Positions 1 to 9,116 are shown, counted from the stretch's first letter. The stretch is DNA of 64,000 nucleotides from an uncultured Aquimarina sp. (GCA_947501475.1 CANMWA010000009.1:1-64000), one strand, 5' to 3'. The notes: generated from the sequence alone by a model not told the origin. Numbers and translations are program-made.

Positions 1-1080
1 GATGACAATGATGGGAATCCAGATACTACCGATCCAAATCCATTAGTGGCAACAACAATGGATGATCTGTTGACCGTAGTAGAAGGAACTACAGGAACTG
101 TGAATGTATTGACCAATGATGACTTTTTGCCGGGTGCAAATACCACTATTGTAGATGCAGGAACAGGAACAGCTAACGGAACGATTGTCTTTGATCCATT
201 AACAGGTGAATTAGATTATACACCTGCTGCTGGTGAAGAAGGCACAACAGTAACCGTAGTATATACGGTATGTAATACAGCAGTATCTCCACAAGTATGT
301 GAGGATGCCACCGTAGCGATTACCGTACAAACCGATACCGATAATGATGGAACACCGGATGTAACTGATACCGATGATGACAATGATGGGAATCCAGATA
401 CTACCGATCCAAATCCATTAGTGGCTACCACTATGGATGATCTATTGACAGTTGTAGAAGGAACTACAGGAACAGTGAATATATTGACCAATGATGACTT
501 TTTGCCGGGTGCAAATACCACTATTGTAGATGCAGGAACAGGAACAGCTAACGGAACGATTGTCTTTGATCCATTAACAGGTGAATTAGATTATACGCCT
601 GCTGCGGGAGAAGAAGGTACTACAGTAACCGTAGTATATACGGTATGTAATACAGCAGTATCTCCACAAGTATGTGAGGATGCCACCGTAGCGATTACCG
701 TACAAACCGATACCGATAATGATGGAACACCGGATGTAACCGATACCGATGATGATAATGATGGGAATCCAGATGTTACTGATCCGAATCCTCAAATTGC
801 TATAGCAAATGATGATTTGTTCACAGTGGTTGAAGGAATTAGTAGCAGCACGAATATTTTAATTAATGATGATTTCCTCCCAGGGACTAATACTAGTATT
901 ATTGATACAGGATTAGGTACAGCAGCAGGTACAGTAGCCTTTGATCCATTGACGGGTGAAATGAGTTATATCGCTGCTGCGGGTGAAGGAGGAACTACAG
1001 TAACTGTCGTTTATCAGGTTTGTAATACAGCCGTTACCCCTAATGTTTGTGAAAATGCTACTGTGACTATTACAGTAATA
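1..1080 (+). repeat. 375-bp near-identical tandem coding repeats
   Basis: The sequence beginning GATGACAATGATGGGAATCC at 1 recurs at 376 and, slightly changed, at 751, giving a 375-bp (125-codon) period. Copies 1 and 2 differ at only a few bases; copy 3 is clearly diverged but still aligns. The repeats encode the Ig-like domains of the surface protein. More copies may lie upstream of the window. Confidence 0.92.
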
Positions 1081-2205
1081 GGAGATGATACTGATGGAGA
1101 TGGAATTCCGGATGCCGTTGATCTTGATGACGATAATGACGGTATACCAGATACAGTAGAACAAGGTGGAGATCCTACTTTGGATACTGATGGTGATGGT
1201 ATCATAGATAGTTTGGATTTAGATTCAGATGGTGACGGTGTACTAGATATAGAGGAAGCAGGACATGACGGAAATGATTCAGATGGTGATGGAATGTTAG
1301 ATGGTCCTTTTGGAGATGATGGGATTGCCGATGATGTACAAGATGATCCTAATGGAGGAGATATAGATTATGATCCACAAGATACTGATGGCGATGGTAT
1401 TGATGATTATCAAGATGTAGATGATGATGGTGACGGAGTAGATACTATTAACGAAGATATTGATATGGATGGTAATCCAACGGATGATGATACTGATGGT
1501 GATGGAATTCCAGATTATCTGGATACAGATGATGATGGAGATGGAATAGAAACAGTGGATGAAAATCCTGATTCAGATGGTGATGGTGATCCAAGTACGG
1601 GTGATACACAAGATACAGACGGAGATGGTATTCCAGATTATGTAGATATGGATGATGACGGTGATGGTGTTGATACTATTGAAGAAGATATTGATGAAGA
1701 TGGTGATCCAACAAATGATGATACAGATGGAGATGGAATACCAGATTATCAAGATACTGATGATGATGGCGATGGAATAGAAACAGAAGATGAAAACCCA
1801 GATCCCAATGGTGATGGTAACCCCGATGATGCTGTAGACTCAGATGGTGATGATATTCCGGACTATTTAGAAGATAATAATTCAGACCCTGACACAGAAG
1901 ATGATCTTGAAGTGTTTAACGTGGTAACTCCAAATGGTGATGGAGATCATGATGTTCTTATCATTAGAAATATCGATAAGTTCCCGTCAAACGAGTTACA
2001 GATATTTAATCGATGGGGAGTTAAAGTTTATGAAGCACTTGGATACGGTCGTAACGGAGAATTTTTCCGAGGAGAATCTAACGGAAGAGCTAATGTTAAT
2101 CAAGATCGCCAGCTACCGGTAGGAACTTATTTCTATGTCTTAACCTATAAAACAAATACTGGAGAGACTAAAAAACGATCAGATTACCTATACATAAACA
2201 GATAA
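1..2205 (+). CDS. T9SS type B sorting-domain surface protein, C-terminal part (5' end outside window)
   Basis: The reading frame is open from base 1, so the gene starts upstream and only its C-terminal ~735 residues are seen. From the N-terminal side there are three Ig-like/cadherin-like repeats of about 125 residues, each ending in an Asp-rich linker, then about 270 residues of thrombospondin type 3 motifs of the DTDGDGIPD kind (calcium binding in this family). The last ~95 residues are a gliding-motility-associated C-terminal domain ([28 protein letters not shown]), the type B signal for type IX secretion. The protein is therefore expected to be exported to the cell surface. The first Ig-like repeats are nearly identical in DNA at a 375-bp period. 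PorP/SprF and OmpA genes follow, a common arrangement in which the PorP-like partner supports secretion of this cargo. The ligand is unknown. Confidence 0.9.
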   Translation, partial: DDNDGNPDTTDPNPLVATTMDDLLTVVEGTTGTVNVLTNDDFLPGANTTIVDAGTGTANGTIVFDPLTGELDYTPAAGEEGTTVTVVYTVCNTAVSPQVCEDATVAITVQTDTDNDGTPDVTDTDDDNDGNPDTTDPNPLVATTMDDLLTVVEGTTGTVNILTNDDFLPGANTTIVDAGTGTANGTIVFDPLTGELDYTPAAGEEGTTVTVVYTVCNTAVSPQVCEDATVAITVQTDTDNDGTPDVTDTDDDNDGNPDVTDPNPQIAIANDDLFTVVEGISSSTNILINDDFLPGTNTSIIDTGLGTAAGTVAFDPLTGEMSYIAAAGEGGTTVTVVYQVCNTAVTPNVCENATVTITVIGDDTDGDGIPDAVDLDDDNDGIPDTVEQGGDPTLDTDGDGIIDSLDLDSDGDGVLDIEEAGHDGNDSDGDGMLDGPFGDDGIADDVQDDPNGGDIDYDPQDTDGDGIDDYQDVDDDGDGVDTINEDIDMDGNPTDDDTDGDGIPDYLDTDDDGDGIETVDENPDSDGDGDPSTGDTQDTDGDGIPDYVDMDDDGDGVDTIEEDIDEDGDPTNDDTDGDGIPDYQDTDDDGDGIETEDENPDPNGDGNPDDAVDSDGDDIPDYLEDNNSDPDTEDDLEVFNVVTPNGDGDHDVLIIRNIDKFPSNELQIFNRWGVKVYEALGYGRNGEFFRGESNGRANVNQDRQLPVGTYFYVLTYKTNTGETKKRSDYLYINR

Positions 2206-2214
2206 ATTATAATT

Positions 2215-2234
2215 GGGGAGTACAACTACTCCCC
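2215..2234 (+). other. Perfect 7-bp hairpin in the adhesin-porP spacer
   Basis: GGGGAGT (2215-2221) pairs with ACTCCCC (2228-2234) across a 6-base loop, just after the adhesin stop codon and before the PorP/SprF start. No U-run follows, so it is not a standard terminator. It could stabilise or separate two segments of one transcript. Confidence 0.5.
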
Positions 2235-2260
2235 ATACAAACCATATAACCTCCTTTGAG

Positions 2261-3205
2261 ATGAAAAACATATATATATTATTTATACTGCTTGTGATTA
2301 TTACCAAAGATGGATTTGGGCAGCAGGACGCACAATATACCCAATACATATATAATACCATAAGTGTAAATCCCGCTTATGCTGGATCAAGAGATGCCAT
2401 TAGTATTACCGGACTTTACAGAAATCAATGGGTTGGCATTGGTGGAGCTCCAGTAACCCAAACACTAAACATTCATTCTCCAATAGGGCAAAGTAATAAG
2501 GTAGGACTCGGCCTTTCTATTGTAAATGATAAAATTGGACCTACGCAGGAAACTTATTTTGATATTGATTTTTCATATACCATTAATACTTCAGTAGAAG
2601 GACAACTTGCTTTTGGTCTGAAAGCCGGAGGGCATTTACTAGATGTTAATTTTGATGCGTTAAATCAATATACAAATACAGATGTTTTATTAGATACTAA
2701 TATCGATAACAAATTTTCACCTAATGTTGGAGTTGGAGTATATTACCATACAGAAAAATGGTATTTAGGGGTATCCGCTCCAAATTTACTTCAGACCAAA
2801 CATTTTGATGAATCTGCTTTAGATAATAGCGCATCTTCATTTTTAGCAGCAGAACGAGTAAATTATTATCTGACAGGAGGATATGTTTTTGATATTAATG
2901 AGACCACAAAATTTAAACCTGCTGCATTGTTAAAAGCGGTTTCAGGAGCACCATTACAAGTAGATGTATCTGCCAATTTTTTATTGTATGATAAGCTTAC
3001 ATTAGGATTAGGCTATCGTTGGAGTGCTGCATTAAGTGCTATCGCAGGATTTCAAATTTCAGATAATCTAATGTTAGGATTTGCCTATGATTGGGAAACT
3101 ACTCGATTAGGAAATACAGAATTTAATGCTGGATCTTATGAATTGGTTTTACGATACGAGATTTTCAAAAGAAAAGAAAAGATCATTTACCCAAGATTCT
3201 TTTAA
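2261..3205 (+). CDS. PorP/SprF family type IX secretion membrane protein
   Basis: About 314 residues, the usual length for the family. The start is ATG at 2261: it gives a clean signal peptide (MKNIYILFILLVII) ending before QQDAQYTQY. A TTG-initiated extension from 2213 would run through the intergenic hairpin and is unlikely. Family hallmarks are the DAQYTQYIYNTISVNPAYAG start and the GLGLSIVNDKIGP stretch, followed by alternating beta strands of an outer-membrane barrel with an aromatic C-terminus. Family members act with one particular T9SS cargo protein, helping its secretion or surface attachment. The likely partner is the type B protein immediately upstream. The OmpA-like gene follows 9 bp later, so the three genes probably form one operon. 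Confidence 0.9.
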   Translation: MKNIYILFILLVIITKDGFGQQDAQYTQYIYNTISVNPAYAGSRDAISITGLYRNQWVGIGGAPVTQTLNIHSPIGQSNKVGLGLSIVNDKIGPTQETYFDIDFSYTINTSVEGQLAFGLKAGGHLLDVNFDALNQYTNTDVLLDTNIDNKFSPNVGVGVYYHTEKWYLGVSAPNLLQTKHFDESALDNSASSFLAAERVNYYLTGGYVFDINETTKFKPAALLKAVSGAPLQVDVSANFLLYDKLTLGLGYRWSAALSAIAGFQISDNLMLGFAYDWETTRLGNTEFNAGSYELVLRYEIFKRKEKIIYPRFF

Positions 3206-3214
3206 CCTAAACTA

Positions 3215-5191
3215 ATGATGACTATGAAAATTTCCATAAAAATAATCCTGATAATTTGTTTGATGAATACTCTTATACTTTCTTCACAGGAGAGTGAATT
3301 AAAAAGAGCAAATTCTGAATATGAAAACTACGCATATGCTGATGCTATTTCAGCGTATCAAAAAATAATAAAAAAAGGAAATGCTTCACTTGAAGTATAT
3401 CAGAAATTAGGTGATTGTTATTTTTTTAATTCAGAGTTAAAAGATGCCGCTAAGTGGTATCTCGAAATGATGGAAGAGAAAAAGAAGTTAGAAAAAAACG
3501 GAACAGAAGTAAATGAAGTTACAGCGGAATATTATTTCCGTACATCACAATCCCTTAAATTTCTTAAACGATATAAAGAAGCAGATAGCTTGATGATTAA
3601 GGTAAAAGAGTCTAATATTTCTGATTCAAGAGCGAAACGCTTGATTGACAATCCAGACTATTTAGAAAAAATATCTTTACAATCCGGCAGATATACTATA
3701 GAAAACCTTCCTAGAAACTCCGCCTATGTTGATTTTGCTCCAGCTATTTATAAGAATAAACTAGTATTTTCATCAGCAAGAGGAACTGTAAAATCGACAG
3801 CTAAGAAGAATAGATGGACACAGCAACCTTATTTAGATCTATTAAGTTATAACCTAAAAGAATCTGGTGATTTTGATTACCCAGAACAGTTTTCGAAAGA
3901 TTTAAATTCTAGATTACACGAGTCCACATCTACATTTACAAAAGATGGAAATACAATATATTTTACAAGAAATAATTTAATAAATTCAAAGTTTGGCAAA
4001 GATTCTAGCGGAGTAAACCGATTAAAGATTTATAGAGCTCAATTAAATAATAAATCAAAATGGGATAATATCCAAGACCTATCATTTAATAATAATGAAT
4101 ACTCTGTTGCTCATCCTGCTCTTAGTCCGGATGGAACTAAGTTATATTTTGCTTCAGATATGCCGGGTGGATATGGTATGTCTGACTTATATGTAATTGG
4201 TATTAATCAAGACGGCTCTTTTACTACACCTCAAAATTTAGGTCCAACAATTAATACGGAAGGTAGAGACACTTTTCCTTTTATAAGCGAATCAGGAACA
4301 CTTTATTTTTCTTCTGATGGGCATCTTGGATTAGGAGGGTTAGACATATTTGCTGTAAAACTAGAAGGAAATGATAAAACTGTTTATAATATCGGAGAGC
4401 CTATAAACAGTTCTGCCGATGATGTGACTTTTATTTTTGATGAGAGTACTAGAAAAGGGTACTTCGCATCGAATAGATCTGGAGGAAGAGGAAATGATGA
4501 TATATATAGCTTTATGGAGACTACTCCTCTGATCACTATCTGTGAAGGTAGTTTAAAAACAATTGTTACTGAAGAGAAATCTGGACGTATTCTGGAAAAT
4601 GCCGATATAGAACTTAGAGATGATAACAACAAAATTATCTTTAAAGGAAAAACAAACCAAAAAGGTGAAGTATATTGTAATTTGGACTGTGGAGATAAAA
4701 CATATAAATTAACAATAAAAAAAGAAGGTTTTGATCCTGTAGATAGAAATATAACAACAAGCAGAGATAATCCATACCCATTCGAGACTATAAAATTAAA
4801 AAACAACACTCCCCAGAAAGGTCTTGATCTTGCTAAACTTCTAAATTTAAAACCTATTTATTTTGCTTCTAATAAGGCTTTAATACTCAATAAATCAGCT
4901 AAAGAACTTGATAAAGTCATAGCATACTTAAAGGAATATCCATCAATAAAAATAGAAATAGGCTCTCACACGGACAGTAAAGGAAGTGATCGTTACAATA
5001 TGAAACTATCCCAAAGACGTGCGGTTTCTACAGCGAACTATGTCATTAGTAAAGGAATTGATCCTTCTCGTGTAAAAAGTAGAGGTTATGGCGAAACTGT
5101 CTTAATTAATAGATGTGGTAATGGTGTTAGATGTAGTAAAGAAGAGCATTCGCAAAATAGAAGAAGTGAATTTATAGTGATAGAAAATTAA
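3215..5191 (+). CDS. OmpA family protein with TPR, PD40 repeats and carboxypeptidase-regulatory-like domain
   Basis: 658 residues. The start could be either of two adjacent ATGs (3215, 3218) or ATG 3224, which gives the neatest signal peptide (MKISIKIILIICLMNTLIL). Domains in order: helical TPR-like region (~25-150), WD40-like PD40 beta-propeller motifs (SPDGTKLYFAS, SESGTLYFSSDG, ~170-430), a carboxypeptidase-regulatory-like Ig fold (~450-525), and an OmpA peptidoglycan-binding domain (~550-658; IEIGSHTDSKGSDRYN and SQRRA). Proteins of this build sit in the periplasm or outer membrane, bind peptidoglycan, and usually follow porP/sprF and a T9SS adhesin, as here. The role is inferred to be anchoring or energising the cognate secretion unit. 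The PorP gene ends 9 bp upstream, so co-transcription is likely. Confidence 0.9.
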   Translation: MMTMKISIKIILIICLMNTLILSSQESELKRANSEYENYAYADAISAYQKIIKKGNASLEVYQKLGDCYFFNSELKDAAKWYLEMMEEKKKLEKNGTEVNEVTAEYYFRTSQSLKFLKRYKEADSLMIKVKESNISDSRAKRLIDNPDYLEKISLQSGRYTIENLPRNSAYVDFAPAIYKNKLVFSSARGTVKSTAKKNRWTQQPYLDLLSYNLKESGDFDYPEQFSKDLNSRLHESTSTFTKDGNTIYFTRNNLINSKFGKDSSGVNRLKIYRAQLNNKSKWDNIQDLSFNNNEYSVAHPALSPDGTKLYFASDMPGGYGMSDLYVIGINQDGSFTTPQNLGPTINTEGRDTFPFISESGTLYFSSDGHLGLGGLDIFAVKLEGNDKTVYNIGEPINSSADDVTFIFDESTRKGYFASNRSGGRGNDDIYSFMETTPLITICEGSLKTIVTEEKSGRILENADIELRDDNNKIIFKGKTNQKGEVYCNLDCGDKTYKLTIKKEGFDPVDRNITTSRDNPYPFETIKLKNNTPQKGLDLAKLLNLKPIYFASNKALILNKSAKELDKVIAYLKEYPSIKIEIGSHTDSKGSDRYNMKLSQRRAVSTANYVISKGIDPSRVKSRGYGETVLINRCGNGVRCSKEEHSQNRRSEFIVIEN

Positions 5192-5208
5192 GATATCTTA
5201 ATTGCTTA

Positions 5209-5328
5209 AAAATTTGGGGTACAAAAGGTAATGGAGAAAAAGAGCTTTTATATAATGGAGGATCTTATCAAACATTACTAAAAAGATTTACAGGGGATTC
5301 ACAATGGTTTAAAGCTACTGTTCAATGA
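5209..5328 (+). pseudogene. Short C-terminal protein relic, family not recognised
   Basis: A frame different from the OmpA gene reads ...IWGTKGNGEKELLYNGG then SYQTLLKRFTGDSQWFKATVQ and a stop at 5326-5328. It has protein-like composition but no start codon of its own, and upstream it runs into the OmpA gene. It looks like the tail of a lost gene. A terminator follows 43 bp later, consistent with a former 3' end. Confidence 0.3.
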
Positions 5329-5370
5329 TAATAGAAGTAGAATTAAAAACAAGTAATTTTCTGTAAAAGA

Positions 5371-5402
5371 GTATTGTATCTATGTACAATACCCTTTTTT
5401 AA
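5371..5402 (+). terminator. Rho-independent terminator
   Basis: GTATTGTA (5371-5378) pairs with TACAATAC (5385-5392) across a 6-base loop; a T-rich run follows at 5395-5402. It lies 180 bp after the OmpA stop and probably ends the T9SS operon transcript. Confidence 0.8.
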
Positions 5403-5580
5403 TTGTTTTAGTAATGTTGTTAATATTTGAACTCATTTAAAGTTTTTAGAACATAAAAAAAGGGTTGAAGACATTTGTGTTGCACAACATAAAATATGTA
5501 CCATAGTACTAAGCAAAAATATACTAGTATAAGATTTTAGTATTAATGGAAGTAAATAAGAGTGTATCCTTTATGTAGTT

Positions 5581-5669
5581 ATTAATAATGTAGAATGTTT
5601 TTATAAATGCTTCTAATACAAATAAATTGTTAATAGAATGGTTAGATATTTCAATCTCTCCTGCTACTA
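5581..5669 (+). repeat. ~90-bp dispersed repeat, copy A, ending in a tRNA-like 3' sequence
   Basis: This stretch, ATTAATAATGTAGAATG to CTCCTGCTACTA, matches 21471-21561 at roughly 90% identity, with a short indel near the 5' end. Its 3' end resembles the acceptor end of a Bacteroidetes tRNA (CCCGCTACTA). Both copies are intergenic. It may be a degenerate tRNA-derived element. Confidence 0.7.
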
Positions 5670-5853
5670 TATAACCTATCCATTTTGAAGGTGTTGTTTT
5701 TGTTTATGGCTATTTTTGAGACTATCTTTTATTTCTAAATTGAAAAGCATGAAGCGAAAATCAATGATTTTACAGTAAAATTTATATTAACAAAAGCTTA
5801 AATCTTTAGAAACTGGAGTACAACCAAAATATACTATATTGTTGTGATTTGTA

Positions 5854-6021
5854 TCCAAATGTTCCTATTTGTAACCAAATGCAGGTATTTGCAGGCTGAA
5901 AATTGAACTAGAAGTGAAATCACGGTGCTGACTTTGGCAATAATTAATATAAATGAAACCATACTCCGTTTTGGAGTATGGTTTTTACGTACGGAAATGT
6001 AGTCAAATGTAGGGATTTGCA
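5854..6021. repeat. Three 20-bp palindromic units CAAATG-N5-ATTTG
   Basis: Units at 5854-5873 and 5874-5893 are in tandem and a third is at 6002-6021. Each has CAAATG and ATTTG arms around a variable 5-base core (ttcct, caggt, taggg). They flank a terminator next to the tRNA relic. Regularly spaced palindromes beside a tRNA 3' end could be recombinase arm sites, but this is inference. Confidence 0.5.
5956..5986 (+). terminator. Rho-independent terminator-like hairpin
   Basis: AAACCATACTCC (5956-5967) pairs perfectly with GGAGTATGGTTT (5973-5984) over a 5-base loop, with T's at 5982-5986. No intact gene lies directly upstream on this strand, so it probably belonged to a lost gene. Confidence 0.7.
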
Positions 6022-6078
6022 TACTCCAAAATACATAAAACCCTCGTTATTAATGGGTTGTGTGGCCACAGATTCGTT

Positions 6079-6123
6079 CTCATAACCCGAAGGTCACTGG
6101 TTCGAGTCCAGTTCCCGCTACTA
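6079..6123 (+). pseudogene. 3' half of an initiator tRNA-fMet (CAU), probable attachment-site relic
   Basis: The sequence starts at the anticodon loop CTCATAA (anticodon CAU at 6081-6083) and runs through CCCGAAGGTC, a perfect T arm (ACTGG TTCGAGT CCAGT) and the acceptor end TCCCGCT with ACTA. This matches the 3' half of Bacteroidetes initiator tRNA as I remember it. The anticodon stem pairs only TCG with CGA, and no 5' acceptor strand (AGCGGGA) or D arm is present upstream. It is therefore not a working tRNA. Such 3' tRNA halves are typical scars of integrative elements. Confidence 0.75.
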
Positions 6124-6130
6124 AATGGCA

Positions 6131-6168
6131 AACCCTTGTAAATGAGATATTTACAAGGGTTTTGTTTT
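6131..6168 (+). terminator. Terminator following the tRNA-fMet relic
   Basis: AACCCTTGTAAAT (6131-6143) pairs perfectly with ATTTACAAGGGTT (6149-6161) over a 5-base loop; a T-rich tail follows. It is probably the original tRNA terminator carried along with the 3' half. Confidence 0.85.
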
Positions 6169-6200
6169 TCTTAATTTCGATTTAGAAGTAATTCTATTTT

Positions 6201-6713
6201 TTATACAGGATTTAATTGTAGTAGCACATTTTTTTGATCAGGTTTCTCGGCGGTTGATTCGTTTATAGCTTTATCCTTTTCTTTGATCTTATAAATAATC
6301 TCCCAAGCTGTTATCTGTGTCCCAGTCCTACCAATTCCAGCGCCACAATACACAAGGGCATTACCCTGCTGTATCTTTTCTGCACCAGCTGTCAATTGCT
6401 CTTTTGTTGCAGCGGTAAAGTCTTTAGTTCCAAAATGATAATATTCAATACCTGCATTAGTAAGACGTCCTTTTTCTAAATCTGATAATTCAAGTTCATT
6501 AAAACTTATTACTCTCTTAATGCTCTTGTCTTTCAAATATTGGACTGCTGTATCATCCATATTTTGAGAATTATCTGCACCTGTATAATTTGGTGATGAA
6601 CTCCTGGCAATTTTTCTATCTTCATCTACATCAACCCAATTTTCAAAAACGGTTTTACCATTTTTTTCAATATCTCCTTTATAACCGTCTAAATCTTCTA
6701 CATTTTTTTCCAT
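6201..6713 (-). CDS. Protein tyrosine/dual-specificity phosphatase-like protein
   Basis: 170 residues, starting at ATG 6713 (MEKNVEDLDGYK). It contains a PTP-type P-loop, VYCGAGIGRTGT, with the CX5R signature formed by Cys123 and Arg129. The residue before Cys is Tyr, where most PTPs have His. Asp98 (GTKDFT) is a candidate general acid, and FNELELSDLEKGRL with YYHFG (~71-94) fits the core sheet of a small DSP fold. There is no signal peptide or membrane segment, so it is cytosolic or an effector exported by other means. It stands alone: a tRNA relic lies downstream and a transposase relic upstream, suggesting acquisition with a mobile element. The substrate is unknown. Confidence 0.7.
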   Translation of the reverse strand: MEKNVEDLDGYKGDIEKNGKTVFENWVDVDEDRKIARSSSPNYTGADNSQNMDDTAVQYLKDKSIKRVISFNELELSDLEKGRLTNAGIEYYHFGTKDFTAATKEQLTAGAEKIQQGNALVYCGAGIGRTGTQITAWEIIYKIKEKDKAINESTAEKPDQKNVLLQLNPV

Positions 6714-6914
6714 AATATTTCTTGATTTAAATTAATAATTATTTGATTTGAAATTTTAATGATTCAAAGATGGATAATTAACAAAAGGAAAAATTAAAAA
6801 ATTACTCAAACGGAGATGATCATGCTATAAACGGTTACCCTTTAAACGTGAAAGGCAAAAAACACACAAACACGTAAGAATTAAGTAGGAAAGTGTCTTG
6901 TCCTAAACTAGGTT

Positions 6915-7275
6915 TGCACAAAAAGAAAAAACAATCCCATTTATCCAGACAATCAAATACAAAGGTTCTAAAGAACGGTTTTGCCAAGCTGCGATATCAT
7001 TGTTGATTTTATCCCTAATATAAGGGATATGCTAGTAGTAGAGATTTCAAAATCACTGTTGGTCATTTCTTTAGCATACAGTGATATGATCATTTGCTCT
7101 ACACCATCTATCATATTCTTTCGTTTGGGAAAGATCATATAGGGTTAAAGGAAGCATACCGATCTCATAGTAAAGCTTCTCAGACTCTCCCCAAAAGAGG
7201 TATGTGCTTTCTTTTTAGAGTGACCATTGTGATAGTTAAAAGGTATAACTTTTGGGTTTTTAAGGGATTTAATCC
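6915..7275 (-). pseudogene. IS256-family transposase relic
   Basis: Reading the minus strand in shifting frames gives pieces typical of IS256-family (Mutator-type) transposases in the right order: NYHNGHSKKKAHTSFGE (~7190-7240), DRYASFNP (~7150-7175), EQMIISLYAKEMTNSDFEIS (~7035-7100), then NNDIAAWQNRSLEPLYL and VWINGIVF (~6925-7010). Several frameshifts and stops break it. The N-terminus and the C-terminal half with the catalytic residues are missing. No terminal inverted repeats could be recognised. Confidence 0.75.
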
Positions 7276-7610
7276 TTCATAGGGGACTAATTCCGGAGGC
7301 TTGCCTATAAATTAAAAGCTTTTTTTATGCCTTAGCTTGTTTCGAGATTGTTGATTGTATTCAATTTGATAAGAATTTCCATTTTGATCCAGTATTATTT
7401 TTTTTGAAAATTTATTCAAATACGACTTTTTATAAATACTTATTAAAGAAACTAAAACCAATTAGAAGTATTAAATCACCAATCATGCTTCAAAAATTAC
7501 CACTTAATCTATTTTTTTAAACGGATCTCATTATAGAACATAAGTTTGTAAAACAATATATGCGAAATCCGAAAAGCAATTAGAGTAGGAAGAAATAAAA
7601 ATACATACAT
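7276..7610. other. Gene-free stretch upstream of the paralogue cassette
   Basis: Very AT-rich; no protein-like frame, tRNA or hairpin terminator was seen. It presumably contains the promoter of the gene at 7611. Confidence 0.5.
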
Positions 7611-9116
7611 ATGCCATCTACTATCCCGTATGATCCCTCATTAGTTTTAGGGAATATAGTTAGCCAAGAAAAATTGGATAACTTGATTAAAATAAGTGAA
7701 TTACAATCTGTTTCAGACGCTGCAGAAGAGACATTAAACTCCTTTATAGATATGAAACGAAGTCTAGATATGACTATACAAGAACTTATTGGTATGAAAA
7801 TAGATACATCGGATCTTGAAAAAGAAAATGTGGTCGTTGGTAAAAGTATAAAAGATGCTGCCATTGCTTATGCAAAAACAAAGCTAGATACAGAAAAGAA
7901 AATAAGACCTTTAAAGTCAAAAGTGCAGACTGTTAATCAAAATATGGAAAGCCCAATTGATTATAATAGAACGGGTACAAAGAAAATGCCGTTATCTGCA
8001 GATTCTTTAAAGATGAATGTTCAGTATTTTGCAGTAGATCAAAATGCAGAAAGTTCTAATACACATGCTGCGACCGTAAAATCTTTTGTAAGTGGAGAAG
8101 TAAGTCATTTGAGTTTTTCTGCCAAAGCACAAGCCACATCTTCAGTACAATCACAAGTACATAGCCAGATGTCTAGACACGATATCGCCGGAACTTTGGT
8201 AATAAGTATTTCTTGTACCCATAAAGATGCAGTATTGTTGGCTCCATTTATTTTGGATGTAGATAAAGCGATTCGAGTATGGAACCAGGTTTTTCCTAAA
8301 AATTCAGACAAGATAAAAACAGATAATGTTTCAAACATAGAAAGGATTGCCAAAGAGGCAGATACTGCAAAAGAAAAATCGATAACGCTGTTGTCTGGCT
8401 GTACCTATGGATCTTCTTTTATTGGAATGGTACATGTTATAAATTCTTCATCTACTACCAGTAGCGAATCCATGTACTCTGTTGCAAGTAGTATGCAAGC
8501 ACAGGCAAAGTTTGCGGGATGGTTTACAAAAATTAAAGGAGGATTTGGTCTCGACAGTAGTTTTTCTAATGATTTTAAAAGAATGTTAAGCTCTCAAAAT
8601 ATATCTTCTCATTGTTCATTATTTACCATGGGTTCAATTCCTTCAATCAAATCTAATCAGGTACAATTGGGAGTAAAAGGTTTTGCCGATGATGATGGCG
8701 CCAAATCAATGGCCGCTTTGCAAAAAATTCAAAATGCGACCGCCAATGATCAAGAATCGATTAGTCAAGCTGCTGATGCAGCCCGAACCGGAGGGCAAAT
8801 GATCGCCATTCAAACTGCTAAAGTTGAATCAGCAATTAGTGCGCTTGCAAAGATCGATGATGAAAGTAATAAAATGATTGATATCAATTCGTTGATGGAT
8901 GCTATGGAAGATTATTTGCAAAAATGTTTAGAGGGCAATATCGGAATGCCAATTAATTATTACCTCAAGCCAATAACCAAATCACAGCTTGCGCGAATGT
9001 GGATGTCAAAATACTATCCGGATCAATACCTTTCTATTTCTGGTGATGATTCTGATTCTAGAAAGACCAAGGGAGGAAATACTGCCGATACAGAAACAAC
9101 GAATACTGATGAATAA
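7611..9116 (+). CDS. Uncharacterised protein, paralogue 1 of a two-gene pair
   Basis: 501 residues, ATG start, family not recognised. There is no signal peptide or membrane segment. Residues ~20-110 are strongly helical and coiled-coil-like. A conserved core shared with the next gene follows: IPYDPSLVLGNIV (5-17), ESPIDY and PLSADSL (~112-133), GTLVISISCTHK (~193-204), YGSSFIGMVHV (~265-275), GGFGLDSS (~309-316), MGSIPSIKSNQ (~339-349), and a C-terminal DINSLMDAMEDYL with NYYLKPITKSQLARMW. The last ~25 residues are acidic and Ser/Thr-rich. The gene leads a same-strand cassette whose third member is a membrane-anchored GH25 lysozyme. The alternating helical and Gly/Ser-rich strand segments would suit a self-assembling or membrane-inserting protein, but that is only inference. 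Confidence 0.85.
   Translation: MPSTIPYDPSLVLGNIVSQEKLDNLIKISELQSVSDAAEETLNSFIDMKRSLDMTIQELIGMKIDTSDLEKENVVVGKSIKDAAIAYAKTKLDTEKKIRPLKSKVQTVNQNMESPIDYNRTGTKKMPLSADSLKMNVQYFAVDQNAESSNTHAATVKSFVSGEVSHLSFSAKAQATSSVQSQVHSQMSRHDIAGTLVISISCTHKDAVLLAPFILDVDKAIRVWNQVFPKNSDKIKTDNVSNIERIAKEADTAKEKSITLLSGCTYGSSFIGMVHVINSSSTTSSESMYSVASSMQAQAKFAGWFTKIKGGFGLDSSFSNDFKRMLSSQNISSHCSLFTMGSIPSIKSNQVQLGVKGFADDDGAKSMAALQKIQNATANDQESISQAADAARTGGQMIAIQTAKVESAISALAKIDDESNKMIDINSLMDAMEDYLQKCLEGNIGMPINYYLKPITKSQLARMWMSKYYPDQYLSISGDDSDSRKTKGGNTADTETTNTDE

Noticed and set aside
216..1205. Minus-strand frames of 60-100 codons within the adhesin repeats
   Set aside because: Shadows of repetitive Thr/Asp-rich coding sequence on the plus strand.
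5834..6022. 62-codon minus-strand frame
   Set aside because: It crosses a perfect terminator hairpin and the palindromic units; no family features.
6040..6123. A complete tRNA gene
   Set aside because: Only the 3' half is present; no AGCGGGA 5' acceptor strand or D arm precedes it and the anticodon stem is broken.
7094..7282. 62-codon plus-strand frame
   Set aside because: It is antisense to the IS256 transposase relic and has no protein-like character.
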